Shown one piece after another: positions 43,786 to 52,589 of a stretch of DNA of 64,000 nt (within the stretch, counting starts at the first letter, position 1; every line of letters begins with the position of its first letter). This DNA is from Spiribacter sp. 2438. GTDB taxonomy: Bacteria > Pseudomonadota > Gammaproteobacteria > Nitrococcales > Nitrococcaceae. The notes beneath the pieces are model-generated. The model did not search any database, was not told the DNA's origin, and saw nothing but the letters and a program-made list of their open reading frames with translations. Location: contig NZ_CP046046.1 of NCBI RefSeq assembly GCF_009676705.1, positions 930,001 to 994,000 of the forward strand, given 5' to 3'. The position numbers were made by a program, and so were the translations under genes.

Positions 43786-43864
43786 GTCCAATCTCCATGG
43801 CAATCCGGGCAGGCCAAAGCGGCACCTGCCCGTAAGCATTTCGTCTATCGAGAGAACTGGGGAA

Positions 43865-44920
43865 TCAATGCTCGGATTTCAAGGCGTGTCCGAGCAATCG
43901 CGCTGTCACGTCCACGATGGGAATCACCCGGTCATATTCCATGCGCGTGGGTCCGATCACGCCCAGCACGCCCAACACCTGGTCATCGGTCTGATAGGTG
44001 GAGGTCACCAGGCTGACGCCGTCGAAGGCTTTGTAGCCGGATTCCTGGCCAATAAAGATCTGCACGCCGTCGGCGGAGAGACAGCGGTCCAGCAGATGCA
44101 ATATGTCGCGTTTGCGCCCGAAGGCCTCGAAGAGCTCCTTGAGTTTTTCGACACTGGAGAGCTCGGCAAACGTCATCAGATTGGTCTCGCCGGCCATGAC
44201 GAAATCGTCGCTGTCGGCATCGCCCTCGCGAAAGAGTTCATTGGCCACCTGGATCGCGGACGTCATTAATACGTTCATGTGCTGCTGATCCGCCTGCATG
44301 GCATCCAGCAGCCCCCGCCGCACGTCGCTGACGCTTTTGCCCGCAAATTCTGCGCTCAGGTAATTCGACACCTGCTGGAGCTCCGACTGGCTGTAATTCC
44401 GGTCGGTTTCGATCACCCGGTTCTGAACCTCGTGGTCGTTGAGCACCACGATGGAGAGAATCCGTTGCTCGGATAGCGGCAGGAACTCGATATGACGAAT
44501 CGATCCGTAATCCCGCTTCGGCAGAGTCACCACACCCGCCAGATGGGTTAGCCCGGACAGCAGATTGGAGGCGGAGTCCACCAGTTCGCCCGCGTCCCTG
44601 CCTGCATCAAGACGGATCCGCAGCGCATCCGGGTCGAGCCCCTGTTCCGAGCGCACGTTGAGCAGCGAGTCCACGAAAAACCGGTAACCGCGATCGGTGG
44701 GAATCCGTCCGGCGGAGGTGTGAGGCGCCTGAATATAGCCCGCCTCCTCGAGATCCGCCATGACATTGCGGACCGATGCGGCGCTCAAGTCGAGGCCGGC
44801 TTCCCGGGTCAGGGCCCGAGACCCCACGGGCTGACCGTCGCGGATGTGACGATGCACCAGCGCCCGCAACAGGTATTGCGCCCGCTCGCTCAGTGGCTCA
44901 TCGCCGGTTTGCCGAACCAT
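43865..44920 (-). CDS. hrcA: Heat-inducible transcription repressor HrcA
   Basis: HrcA of 351 residues, with the N-terminal winged helix (PVGSRALTREAGLDLSAASVRNVMADLEEAGYI) and the family segments TSAGRIPTDRGYRFFVD and GVIGPTRMEYDRVIPIVD. It represses heat-shock operons by binding CIRCE, and a CIRCE element lies just upstream of its own start. HrcA is missing from enterobacteria and present in only some gammaproteobacteria. A GGAGG ribosome site precedes the ATG. Confidence 0.97.
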   Translation of the reverse strand: MVRQTGDEPLSERAQYLLRALVHRHIRDGQPVGSRALTREAGLDLSAASVRNVMADLEEAGYIQAPHTSAGRIPTDRGYRFFVDSLLNVRSEQGLDPDALRIRLDAGRDAGELVDSASNLLSGLTHLAGVVTLPKRDYGSIRHIEFLPLSEQRILSIVVLNDHEVQNRVIETDRNYSQSELQQVSNYLSAEFAGKSVSDVRRGLLDAMQADQQHMNVLMTSAIQVANELFREGDADSDDFVMAGETNLMTFAELSSVEKLKELFEAFGRKRDILHLLDRCLSADGVQIFIGQESGYKAFDGVSLVTSTYQTDDQVLGVLGVIGPTRMEYDRVIPIVDVTARLLGHALKSEH

Positions 44921-44936
44921 TCAGTCCTCCAAGGTA

Positions 44937-44963
44937 TTGGCACTCGTGCCGGTAGAGTGCTAA
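44937..44963 (-). promoter_or_regulatory. CIRCE operator
   Basis: Inverted repeat TTGGCACTC (44937-44945), nine-base spacer, GAGTGCTAA (44955-44963). It differs from the consensus TTAGCACTC-N9-GAGTGCTAA by one base. It is placed just downstream of a predicted promoter and 16 bases from the hrcA ATG, so HrcA would block hrcA-grpE-dnaK-dnaJ initiation. Confidence 0.93.
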
Positions 44964-44966
44964 TTG

Positions 44967-44995
44967 ACGCTAACAACGCCCCTCGAAGCTGTCAA
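44967..44995 (-). promoter_or_regulatory. Predicted sigma70 promoter of hrcA operon
   Basis: On the minus strand a perfect TTGACA (44990-44995) is followed after exactly 17 bases by TAGCGT (44967-44972). The start site would fall at the edge of or within CIRCE. Confidence 0.55.
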
Positions 44996-45042
44996 TTTGT
45001 CACCTTCGTGCTAACTTGAAGGACACGGTAAAGGGAGCCCCA

Positions 45043-45921
45043 ATGCAGCCGTTCCGTCATATCGCCATTACCGGCAAGCCCAATGATACCGCCGTGATCG
45101 AGACGATATCCGGCCTGGTCACGCATCTTGAAAATCGCGGCTGCACGGTGCATCTCGATGCAGGCATGGGCACCGGCATTACCGGAGTCCCGGCCCACGC
45201 TTCATTGGAGCAACTCACCGAAACCATCGATCTGCTCATTGTGGTCGGCGGGGATGGCACGTTCCTGCACGCGGCCCGGCGCATCGCCACGGCTGACATT
45301 CCCATGCTGGGGATCAATCGTGGCCGTTTGGGATTTCTGGTGGACGTGTCGCCGGATCGCTTCGATGAAATTGACGCGGTCATCGACGGCCGGGCTCAGA
45401 TCGATGAACGGCTGATGCTCGAAGCCCGGGTCATGCACCGGGATGAAGTGGTTGCCCGATCCCTGGCGCTGAATGACGTCGTCCTGCAGAAGTGGAACAC
45501 CTCCCGGATGATCGAATTCGATACCTGGGTCAACGGTGAGCCCTGTAACCAGCACCGCTCGGACGGGCTCATCATCACCACTCCAACCGGTTCCACGGCC
45601 TACTCCCTGTCCGGTGGCGGGCCGATCATGCATCCCGGCATCCATGCCCTCGCCATGGTCCCGATTTGCCCTCACACGCTGAGCAATCGCCCTCTGGTCG
45701 TCAGTGCCGACTGCGTCATTCAGGTCCGGGTGCAGTCCGCCGAGGTTGAGCATGTCCACATGAGTTGCGACGGTCAGACCAACCTGCCGCTGACCGAGGA
45801 AGGCTGTGTGGAAATTCGAGCGGCGTCTCACCAACTGCGACTTATGCACCCCCCGGGCCACCGCTACTTCGATATCCTTCGGGCCAAGCTGCACTGGGGG
45901 GATAGCTCGCGCCCATGCTGA
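45043..45921 (+). CDS. nadK: NAD kinase
   Basis: NadK makes NADP from NAD. The 292-residue protein has the GGDG motif (residues 69-72, IVVGGDGTFLHAAR), NRGRLGFLVD, and the NAD-binding TPTGSTAYSLSGGGP. ATG 45043 has AAGGGAG upstream, so an earlier TTG is rejected. Divergent from hrcA; overlaps recN by seven bases. Confidence 0.97.
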   Translation: MQPFRHIAITGKPNDTAVIETISGLVTHLENRGCTVHLDAGMGTGITGVPAHASLEQLTETIDLLIVVGGDGTFLHAARRIATADIPMLGINRGRLGFLVDVSPDRFDEIDAVIDGRAQIDERLMLEARVMHRDEVVARSLALNDVVLQKWNTSRMIEFDTWVNGEPCNQHRSDGLIITTPTGSTAYSLSGGGPIMHPGIHALAMVPICPHTLSNRPLVVSADCVIQVRVQSAEVEHVHMSCDGQTNLPLTEEGCVEIRAASHQLRLMHPPGHRYFDILRAKLHWGDSSRPC

Positions 45922-47585
45922 CTCACATCGGAATCCTCGACTTTGCCATTATTGAACGCTTGGAGATCGAGCTCGAATCGGGGCTGACGGTACTCACCGG
46001 CGAGACCGGCGCCGGCAAATCCATTCTCCTCGACGCACTGGGACTCTGCCTCGGTGACCGGGCGGACAAGTCCATGGTGCCCACGGATGCCGAGCGCAGC
46101 GAAGTGCAGGTGAGCTTCGACGTGGTTGATTGCCCGGCGGCCCGAGCCTGGCTCGACGAGGAAGCCATGGCGGAGGACGACCAGTGCCTGCTGCGTCGTG
46201 TGGTACAGGCCAATGGACGCTCCCAGGCGTGGATCAACGGCCGTCCGGTGACCCGCGGCCAGCTGAGCGCCATTGGTCAGCATCTGGTGGGCATCCATGG
46301 TCAGCATGCCCACCAGGCCCTCGCTCGTCCCGAGGCTCAGCGCCAGAAGCTGGACGCCTATGCCGATCATGGTTCGCTGCTGCATCAGGTGGCCCAACTG
46401 CATGCCCAGTGGCAGGACTTGATGGCCGAAAAAGCGTCTCTGGCCGGAGGCGCCGAGGATCACACGGATCGAATGACGCTGCTTCGCTACCAGCTGGATG
46501 AGCTGGATCACGCCGCCGTCAGCGCCGATGAGCTCACGGATCTGGAGCGCGAACAAAAGCGCCTCGCCGGGGCCGAAGCAATTCTGGCTGCGTGTCAGCG
46601 GAGCCTCGAGGCGGTTTATGACGGTGACGCGGCGGCTCAGGAACTGCTGGTCGCTGCCGAGCGGGAAATCGCCCCGTATTCCGACACCGATCCGGCCATT
46701 GCCGACACCCTCGAAATGTTTGCCAATGCCCAGGTCCAGATTCAGGAAGGGTGTCAATCATTGCGGGGCTTCGCCGACGGGCTCGAGATGAATCCGGAAC
46801 GACTGGCCGAGGTGGAGTCCCGGTTAACCACTCTGCATGACCTGGCCCGTAAACATCGAGTCGAGCCCGAAGCTTTAATGGAGCACACCGAGGCATTGCG
46901 CTCCGAACTGGAGCGTCTCGAATCCGCGGACACCCGACTGCTGGAAATCGACGCCGAGGAAGCCCGACTGCGATCCGACTTCCGGGAAGCGGCGTCCGCC
47001 CTTTCCGCCTCGCGCATTGACGCCGCGACCCGGCTGACGGACGCCGTCAATGGACTGCTGGCGGAACTGGGGCTTCCGGGCGCGTCGCTTTTTATTCGAG
47101 TGGAGCATGATTCGGAGTCCGATCCATCGGCTCAGGGGCTTGATCGGATCCGCTTTGAAGTGCGCACCAACCCCGACCAGTCACCGGGGCCACTGGCAAA
47201 GATTGCCTCAGGGGGCGAGCTATCGCGGATCGGGCTGGCGCTGGAAGTCGCCACGGCCCGGACCGCGGAACTGCCATCATTAATTTTTGATGAGGCCGAC
47301 ACGGGTATCGGCGGCGCCGTGGCAGAAGTGGTTGGACGCAAGCTTCGCGAACTGTCCGGTCACCACCAGGTCCTCTGTATTACCCATCTGCCCCAGGTGG
47401 CGGCTCAGGGGCATCATCAGCTGCAGATCGAAAAGAGCCAGAACGACGCCGGACGCACACTGACGCGGGTGGAAAGCCTGGATGAGGCCGAGCGGGCTGA
47501 AGAGATCGCCCGCATGCTCGGAGGCGTGGAAATCACCGAGCGCACCCTCAGTCACGCCCGGGAAATGCTGGAGCGAGCCGGTTGA
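45915..47585 (+). CDS. recN: DNA repair protein RecN
   Basis: An SMC-like ATPase of 556 residues: Walker A in LTGETGAGKSILLDALG at about residue 30, long coiled coil in the middle, and the ABC signature ASGGELSRIGLALE with Walker B LIFDEADTGIGG near the C terminus. It acts in double-strand-break repair. Its stop is three bases from the stop of convergent fur. Confidence 0.97.
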   Translation: MLTHIGILDFAIIERLEIELESGLTVLTGETGAGKSILLDALGLCLGDRADKSMVPTDAERSEVQVSFDVVDCPAARAWLDEEAMAEDDQCLLRRVVQANGRSQAWINGRPVTRGQLSAIGQHLVGIHGQHAHQALARPEAQRQKLDAYADHGSLLHQVAQLHAQWQDLMAEKASLAGGAEDHTDRMTLLRYQLDELDHAAVSADELTDLEREQKRLAGAEAILAACQRSLEAVYDGDAAAQELLVAAEREIAPYSDTDPAIADTLEMFANAQVQIQEGCQSLRGFADGLEMNPERLAEVESRLTTLHDLARKHRVEPEALMEHTEALRSELERLESADTRLLEIDAEEARLRSDFREAASALSASRIDAATRLTDAVNGLLAELGLPGASLFIRVEHDSESDPSAQGLDRIRFEVRTNPDQSPGPLAKIASGGELSRIGLALEVATARTAELPSLIFDEADTGIGGAVAEVVGRKLRELSGHHQVLCITHLPQVAAQGHHQLQIEKSQNDAGRTLTRVESLDEAERAEEIARMLGGVEITERTLSHAREMLERAG

Positions 47586-47588
47586 CGG

Positions 47589-48083
47589 TTAAAAGCTGCC
47601 GGTCTTGATTCGCTGGGATTTGGCGCACTCGGGGCAGCGCCCATAGAGAATGTGGGAATGGCTCACCAGTTCGTAACCCGCCACCGCGGCCACATCCGCC
47701 TCGCGTTTCTCAATTACCCGGTCCTTGAACTCCTCGACCTTACCGCAACTGATGCAGACCAGATGATCGTGCTGAATGCCCGTGTTGAGCTCAAATACCG
47801 CCCGATCGGCATCGAAGTTATGTCGAATGACGATATCGGCCTCGGCAAACTGCGTGAGCACGCGGTAAACCGTGGCCAGGGCAATATCCTCGCCCTGCTC
47901 TCTCAACCGCTGGTAAACCTCCTCGGCGGAGAGGTGCTCCCGCTCCCGGCCCGCGAGCATCCTTAAAACCTTGATACGCGGGAGGGTGACCTTGAGACCG
48001 GCCCGCCGGAGTTCATCCGATTCCTGACCAATCTCGCCGGGTACCTGTGCCGTCTGTCTGGGCTGGGTTACCATATCCGCCAT
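47589..48083 (-). CDS. fur: Ferric uptake regulator Fur
   Basis: Fur of 164 residues with the winged-helix N-terminal half (RRAGLKVTLPRIKVLRML, LATVYRVLTQFAEADIV) and the metal-binding C-terminal half (HDHLVCISCGKVEEF, then GRCPEC). It carries about 17 extra N-terminal residues compared with E. coli Fur; a second in-frame ATG at 48074 is possible. Divergent from bamE with only 27 bases between start codons, so promoters must overlap coding sequence. Confidence 0.94.
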   Translation of the reverse strand: MADMVTQPRQTAQVPGEIGQESDELRRAGLKVTLPRIKVLRMLAGREREHLSAEEVYQRLREQGEDIALATVYRVLTQFAEADIVIRHNFDADRAVFELNTGIQHDHLVCISCGKVEEFKDRVIEKREADVAAVAGYELVSHSHILYGRCPECAKSQRIKTGSF

Positions 48084-48110
48084 TCCAATGCCTGCGATGG
48101 ACTCTTTGTA

Positions 48111-48506
48111 ATGATTTCAGTATATACCCGTGCCCGATTGACTGCATTGGTGATCAGCCTGTCCCTGATCGCTGGTTGCGCCAGCACGGTGGAGAGTCTA
48201 CCCATCGTCTTCAAGCCGGAGGTCCGGCAAGGCACGGAGTTCGACGAAGCGGATGTCCGGCAGCTGGAACCCGGCATGAGCGAACGGCAGGTGCGGGCGA
48301 TTCTGGGTCCACCCACTTTCAATGATCCATTTAGCAGTGACCGCTGGGATTACGCCTACTCCGTCGACCCGCGCAGCACTGACCTGGAGCCCGTGTCCCG
48401 GCGGCTGACGGTGTTCTTTGAAAACGGAACCGTGGTCAGCGCTCGTGGCACGGGTATTGAAGCCGGCCACCCACTGTATGCGGAGGCGGTCAGCAGCACC
48501 CGCTGA
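48111..48506 (+). CDS. bamE: Outer membrane protein assembly factor BamE (SmpA/OmlA lipoprotein)
   Basis: A 131-residue lipoprotein: signal peptide with lipobox LIAGC (lipidated Cys23), then the OmlA/SmpA domain with VRQLEPGMSERQVRAILGPP and WDYAYSVDPRS, ending RRLTVFFENGTVV. BamE is an accessory part of the BAM complex, whose core (bamA) is at 21640. The divergent fur-bamE pairing is conserved. No clear ribosome site precedes the ATG. Confidence 0.92.
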   Translation: MISVYTRARLTALVISLSLIAGCASTVESLPIVFKPEVRQGTEFDEADVRQLEPGMSERQVRAILGPPTFNDPFSSDRWDYAYSVDPRSTDLEPVSRRLTVFFENGTVVSARGTGIEAGHPLYAEAVSSTR

Positions 48507-48513
48507 TCCGCAG

Positions 48514-48840
48514 CTAGCGCTGCCCGCCCGTGTGACCCTCGGCTTTCTGTGCCCGGGCCCGTTGCCGCCTCTGCTCTTTGGGGTCCACGTTGAGTGGCCG
48601 ATATATTTCCACCCGATCCCCATGCTCCAGCGGCGTATCCAGTGTGATCGGCCGGGAAAACACCCCCAAATCCAAGTCTTTGCCCGCGATTTCGGGAAAT
48701 GCTTCCAGCAGGCCCGAGCGGATCACGGCCTCCCGTGCGGTGGAACCGGCAGCCAGCGCAAGCGGCACCAGCCGCTGGACATCGGCGCGGGCATAAGCCA
48801 CCTCAACCCGAATCTCGGCGGGGTGATCAGCGCTTTCCAT
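48514..48840 (-). CDS. rnfH: RnfH family protein
   Basis: A 108-residue ubiquitin-fold protein (UPF0125/RnfH), with the segments IRVEVAYARADVQRLVPLAL, GSTAREAVIRSGLLE and DRVEIYRPLNVDPKEQRRQRA characteristic of the family. Function is not established; it is almost always paired with ratA, as here (14-base overlap). Confidence 0.88.
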   Translation of the reverse strand: MESADHPAEIRVEVAYARADVQRLVPLALAAGSTAREAVIRSGLLEAFPEIAGKDLDLGVFSRPITLDTPLEHGDRVEIYRPLNVDPKEQRRQRARAQKAEGHTGGQR

Positions 48841-49264
48841 AGACTTCGTGGGCCCGTTTCACGAACGAATCCACCAGCGTTCCCGCCACCTGGGTAAAGA
48901 CCCGGCCGAAGGCGGCCGACAGCAGCCGATTGGAGAATTCAAACTCCAGGTCCACCGACACCTTGCAGGCTCTCTCTCCCAGCGAGTCGAACCGCCAGAA
49001 CCCCTCCAACTGGCGAAACGGCCCCTCTACCAGCCGAATCTCGATCATTTTGCCCGGCTGACGGCGGTTGCGGGTCACGAAGGATTTCTCGAAGCCGGCC
49101 TTGGCAAAGAGCAGCTCACCGCAAACCATGTCCGCGTTGCGTTCCAGCTCCCGGGATCGCTTCACCCAGGGCAGAAATTCCTGATAATCCCGAACATTGT
49201 CCACCAGCTCGAACATTTCGTTGGCGGAATATCGCACCAGTGCGGACCGGGAGACGGTGGTCAT
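48827..49264 (-). CDS. ratA: RatA family START-domain protein (Coq10-like)
   Basis: A 145-residue START/Coq10-fold protein with VRYSANEMFELVDNVRDYQEFLPWVKRS near the N terminus and LEFEFSNRLLSAAFGRVF towards the end. In E. coli RatA was described as a toxin acting on 70S ribosome formation; Coq10 homologs bind ubiquinone. Which applies here is unknown. The ratA-rnfH pair is convergent with bamE and divergent from smpB. Confidence 0.88.
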   Translation of the reverse strand: MTTVSRSALVRYSANEMFELVDNVRDYQEFLPWVKRSRELERNADMVCGELLFAKAGFEKSFVTRNRRQPGKMIEIRLVEGPFRQLEGFWRFDSLGERACKVSVDLEFEFSNRLLSAAFGRVFTQVAGTLVDSFVKRAHEVYGKR

Positions 49265-49350
49265 GGGGTTAGGGTTCCTGCTCAGTCAAGAGAACAGCCG
49301 CGGATGTTACCAGAGACGCCCGTGCTGCTCATCGCTGATAAACTGGACGG

Positions 49351-49839
49351 ATGAGCAAGAAAGCCGGAAAAAGAAAGGCGGGTCACGACAGCGCCACCAT
49401 TGCCGTCAACCGCAAGGCGCGCTTCGAGTACTTCATCGAAGAACGCATGGAAGCGGGTCTCGTCCTTCATGGATGGGAGGTGAAGAGTCTGCGCGCCGGC
49501 CGAATCAACCTCACCGAGGCGTACGTGTTGCTGCGCAACGGCGAAGCGTACCTGATCGGGTGCAACATTCCGCCATTGCCCACCGCCTCAACCCATGTCA
49601 ACCCCGACCCCACCCGCACCCGCAAGCTGCTACTGCACAGAAGCGAGCTAGCGAAGCTGGTGGGCGCCACCGAGCAGCGGGGCTACACCATTGTTCCCCT
49701 GGACATGCACTGGTCCCGGGGCAACGCCAAGGTCGGAATCGGCCTGGCAAAGGGCAAAAAGCAGCACGACAAACGCGCCGACAAGAAGGAGCGGGACTGG
49801 CAGCGGGAGAAGTCGCGACTGCTCAAACATCAGGCCTGA
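49351..49839 (+). CDS. smpB: SsrA-binding protein SmpB
   Basis: SmpB of 162 residues carries tmRNA to stalled ribosomes. Family motifs are [36 protein letters not shown], the HxxRxRKLLLHR region and the basic C-terminal tail [20 protein letters not shown]. Its partner RNA gene ssrA begins 49 bases downstream. Confidence 0.97.
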   Translation: MSKKAGKRKAGHDSATIAVNRKARFEYFIEERMEAGLVLHGWEVKSLRAGRINLTEAYVLLRNGEAYLIGCNIPPLPTASTHVNPDPTRTRKLLLHRSELAKLVGATEQRGYTIVPLDMHWSRGNAKVGIGLAKGKKQHDKRADKKERDWQREKSRLLKHQA

Positions 49840-49888
49840 CGGCTTCCTCGGGAACCAAACGCGGTGTATCCTTTCTAATTGGTTACTT

Positions 49889-50246
49889 GGGGACGACATG
49901 GCTTCGACGAAGCTCGCGAAACCTCAGGTGCATGCCGAGGACGTCACTTACCTCGTAAATCATGTGGCAAAAAAGATAGTTGCCAACGACGACAACTACG
50001 CACTCGCGGCCTAAACACCCGTGAGCTGTCCACACCTGATCGCCTGTGGTCGGTGTTCGGACAGGCATATTACACAGGCTAGCCCCGCGGAGAGCCCGGA
50101 TCCGCGCGGCGAATCCTTAACGGGATCGCGGTTGCCAGACCCTGGTCGTCGGGTCGGTCGCTGCTAAAACTAAAGACGGCGCTAAGCATGTAGACCCTGT
50201 GGCGGAGGTGCTTCGGACGCGGGTTCGATTCCCGCCGTCTCCACCA
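49889..50246 (+). ncRNA. ssrA: Transfer-messenger RNA (tmRNA), tag ANDDNYALAA
   Basis: The 5' end GGGGACG pairs with CGTCTCC just before the 3' ACCA, forming the tRNA-like acceptor stem. The T-arm GGTTCGATTCC is intact. The GCATGCCGAGG region after the 5' end is typical. The tag reading frame encodes ANDDNYALAA and ends TAA at 50014, close to E. coli ANDENYALAA. Together with SmpB it rescues stalled ribosomes and tags the product for proteolysis. A one-piece tmRNA of about 358 bases. Confidence 0.96.
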
Positions 50247-50256
50247 AAACACTTCG

Positions 50257-50282
50257 AACCCCGCTCCGGCGGGGTTTTTTAT
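50257..50282 (+). terminator. Rho-independent terminator of ssrA
   Basis: CCCCGC (50259-50264) and GCGGGG (50269-50274) form a perfect six-base stem with a four-base loop, followed by TTTTTT. Confidence 0.9.
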
Positions 50283-50329
50283 TCTTCCCGTTGCGTACGC
50301 TCCGGTTGGGGCTGATGTCAAAATAGTGA

Positions 50330-51685
50330 TCAGGAACGGGTAGCCATATCACCCACCGGGATCTGGAGGTCATCAAACCAGGCCGCGCGATCGCGCCCGT
50401 TGGCCTTGGCGTAATAAAGCGCCTGATCCGCCTCTCGAAGCAGTTGCTCACCCTCAATCGGCTTATCCATGTCGAACCGCGTCAGCCCAAGGCTGGCACC
50501 CACCTGTGCACGCTCCCCGTTTTTTCCGACCGGGATCGGTTCTTTGATCAGGGATAGCAAACGATCAAAGACCTGCATTTCGCTCTGACAATGACAGAGC
50601 AGTATCACGAACTCGTCACCGCCAAGCCGAGCAACCATGTCTTCTTCACGAACGCTGCCGGAGAGTCGTCTCGCCACCTCGCAAAGCACCTCGTCACCGG
50701 CGTCGTGACCAAACCGGTCGTTAATCGCCTTGAATCGGTCGAGATCGAGCATGCCCAGAACGAAGGGCTCCCCCGAGAAACGAGTTCGCCGGATCGACTG
50801 CGCCAGCCGATCCGAGAGCATGCGCCGATTCGCCATACCGGTTAACGGATCGTAATTCGCCTGTTGCCGCAATTCTTTCTCACGCCTCACCCGTGGGGTG
50901 ATATCCCGGCAAATGGCGACATGGCGATCAGGGGCCCGGGCATCGGTCCTGATGGTGGAGATTATGGCCTGGACAAATACCGGCTGGTCTGTCGCGGTGC
51001 GTAACTTCAGTTGCCCACTCCACCGCCCCTCGGGGGCGCCGAGCGAAGCGATGATTTCCTGCGCCAGGTTCTCGGAATCCCCGTTTAGCAGAGTTGCCGA
51101 AGCCGGCTGTCCCAACAGGCTGTGTTCGGTGACCCCGAGCATCAGTGCAAATGCCTCGTTCACCTCATCGATACGATGGAACTCGTCCGTAATAAGGATG
51201 CCGTCCTGCGATGCCTCAAGGATGCAAGCCGCCTGCTGTAATTTCTCGTGAGCCCGCTGGGTCACGGTGACGTCCTCGAGGTATCCGTGCCAGGTCGTCC
51301 CCCCGTCAGTGTCTCTGGCGGGCGTTGAGCGCCCGTGAAGCCATCGCAAACCTTTTACCGGATGCTGGATGCGATAAGTTTCTTCCCACGGGGTCATCGT
51401 AGCGCGAGAAGTCTCCATGGTGCTCATCACGTGCTGACGGTCGTCGGGTTCCATCAACGAGAAAACCGCTTCGGCGTCCTGCATGGCCTCGCTGGCGCTG
51501 CAGCCATGACATTCGGCCAGTCCCTCAGACATGAACGGAAACCACATTTGTCCGTCAGGATCCACCCGGAACTGGTAGACCACGCCGGGTACATTCTCAA
51601 CGAAATCCCTGAAGCGGACTAACCACTCCCGATCCGCCTCAGCGACCCCCTGGAATCGTGAGGTACAGTCGGTATTCTCGTCCAT
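50330..51685 (-). CDS. Diguanylate cyclase with two PAS domains
   Basis: A 451-residue signalling protein. Two PAS-like sensor domains occupy about residues 20-140 (FVENVPGVVYQFRVDPDGQ, then WHGYLEDVTVTQ) and 150-270 (LEASQDGILITDEFHRIDEVN, then VAICRDITPRVRREKEL). The GGDEF domain follows (NYDPLTGMANRRMLSDRL) with an intact GGDEF active site and an RxxD inhibitory site (REED) five residues before it. It is predicted to make c-di-GMP with product inhibition. No membrane segment is seen, so it is probably cytoplasmic. ATG 51685 is preferred (AGGG upstream); GTG at 51724 would add 13 residues. Confidence 0.9.
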   Translation of the reverse strand: MDENTDCTSRFQGVAEADREWLVRFRDFVENVPGVVYQFRVDPDGQMWFPFMSEGLAECHGCSASEAMQDAEAVFSLMEPDDRQHVMSTMETSRATMTPWEETYRIQHPVKGLRWLHGRSTPARDTDGGTTWHGYLEDVTVTQRAHEKLQQAACILEASQDGILITDEFHRIDEVNEAFALMLGVTEHSLLGQPASATLLNGDSENLAQEIIASLGAPEGRWSGQLKLRTATDQPVFVQAIISTIRTDARAPDRHVAICRDITPRVRREKELRQQANYDPLTGMANRRMLSDRLAQSIRRTRFSGEPFVLGMLDLDRFKAINDRFGHDAGDEVLCEVARRLSGSVREEDMVARLGGDEFVILLCHCQSEMQVFDRLLSLIKEPIPVGKNGERAQVGASLGLTRFDMDKPIEGEQLLREADQALYYAKANGRDRAAWFDDLQIPVGDMATRS

Positions 51686-51826
51686 GATTGGCCCTGCGAG
51701 CTGTTGTGCCAAGGCGCCGGCCACCCAACGTCAGTGTTTATCTGTTATGCGAAATTACATGAGCAAACACTCTTGAAAACAGCGATTTCTCCGCTGAACC
51801 TAACGCGTTAAATTCACCATTTATTT

Positions 51827-52567
51827 TTATAAGTGGAAGACTTCTTTCCAGTCAGCAAACTCACGGACGTCATCGGTGATGACACCGGTCACGCCCCACG
51901 CCCGGAGATCGGTAACCTCCTCCGCCCGGTTTGGTGTGTAGGCATAGAGCTCATAGCCCGCCTCCAGAACCGCCTGGGCCCTGGCGGCGGTCAGTGATCG
52001 GTACTCAGGGTGGAAGCTGGCCAGGCGAAGTTCGTCAGCAATTGCCTGCCAGTCCGGTGGAATACCCGCGCACAGGTAGCCAAGGTCCCAATCTGTCTGC
52101 TGCTCGCGCACCTGCTCGAGGGCTCGATGCTCAAAGCTGGAAATCAGCAATGACCCGCCATCGTCAGCATGCTTCCGCAATAAGGGCAAGGCGGCCTCTA
52201 CCAGCGCATCGCCCTCCCCGTCGTGGATTTTCAGCTCGAGATTAAGGCTCAGGCCGAGACGATGGATTTCCTGCAAAGCCTCATCCAGCCGCGGGATGGC
52301 GGTGAGTGCCGGGTCGCCGTCCCAGGGCAGGTGCGACCGCCAGTGCCGAACCTCGGCCCACTCCGCCTCACGCACCTTTCGCGACGGCCCGATGGTGCGT
52401 TCAAAGGTGTGATCGTGAAAAAGGATCGGCGTGCCGTCGCCGAGCAGGCAGACATCGGTCTCTATCCACTGCGCTCCCATGGCAGCCGCCCGGCGAAAGG
52501 CCGCCACCGTGTTTTCCGGGGCGTGATATGCACCCCCTCGATGTGCAATGACGCGTCGACTGAACAT
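51827..52567 (-). CDS. Glycerophosphodiester phosphodiesterase (cytoplasmic GlpQ/UgpQ type)
   Basis: A 246-residue GDPD-family TIM barrel with IAHRGGAYHAPENTVAAF, WIETDVCLLGDGTPILFHDHTFERT (Glu, Asp and His of the active site) and LNLELKIHDGEGD. There is no signal peptide, so it acts in the cytoplasm, splitting glycerophosphodiesters to glycerol 3-phosphate. Its first eight codons and its 5' flank form copy 1 of a 43-bp direct repeat; the second copy lies at 58485 beyond the cys cassette. The gene was therefore once next to the betaine-type binding-protein gene. Confidence 0.93.
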   Translation of the reverse strand: MFSRRVIAHRGGAYHAPENTVAAFRRAAAMGAQWIETDVCLLGDGTPILFHDHTFERTIGPSRKVREAEWAEVRHWRSHLPWDGDPALTAIPRLDEALQEIHRLGLSLNLELKIHDGEGDALVEAALPLLRKHADDGGSLLISSFEHRALEQVREQQTDWDLGYLCAGIPPDWQAIADELRLASFHPEYRSLTAARAQAVLEAGYELYAYTPNRAEEVTDLRAWGVTGVITDDVREFADWKEVFHL

Positions 52568-52588
52568 ATAAAGAAACGCCGGGGCGGG
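52546..52588. repeat. 43-bp direct repeat, copy 1
   Basis: Identical over 43 bases to 58485-58527; it begins CAATGACGCGTCGACTGAAC and ends CGCCGGGGCGGG. On the minus strand it comprises the start codon and first codons of the phosphodiesterase gene, its T-rich upstream flank and half of a terminator stem. This copy is intact as a gene start but has lost the other half of the hairpin. Confidence 0.97.
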
Positions 52589-52589
52589 G

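Noticed and set aside
48084-48135. Fur box between fur and bamE
   Set aside because: TAATGATTTCAGTATA is only loosely similar to the consensus, and the match could be chance in an A+T-rich spot.
50079-50321. Minus-strand ORF containing WWRRRESNPRP
   Set aside because: This peptide is the well-known artefact from translating the antisense of tmRNA/tRNA 3' ends; here it lies opposite ssrA and its terminator.
49889-50330. tmRNA as an integration site with an adjacent prophage or island
   Set aside because: No integrase and no duplicated tmRNA 3' end was found downstream; the following gene is an ordinary PAS-GGDEF protein.
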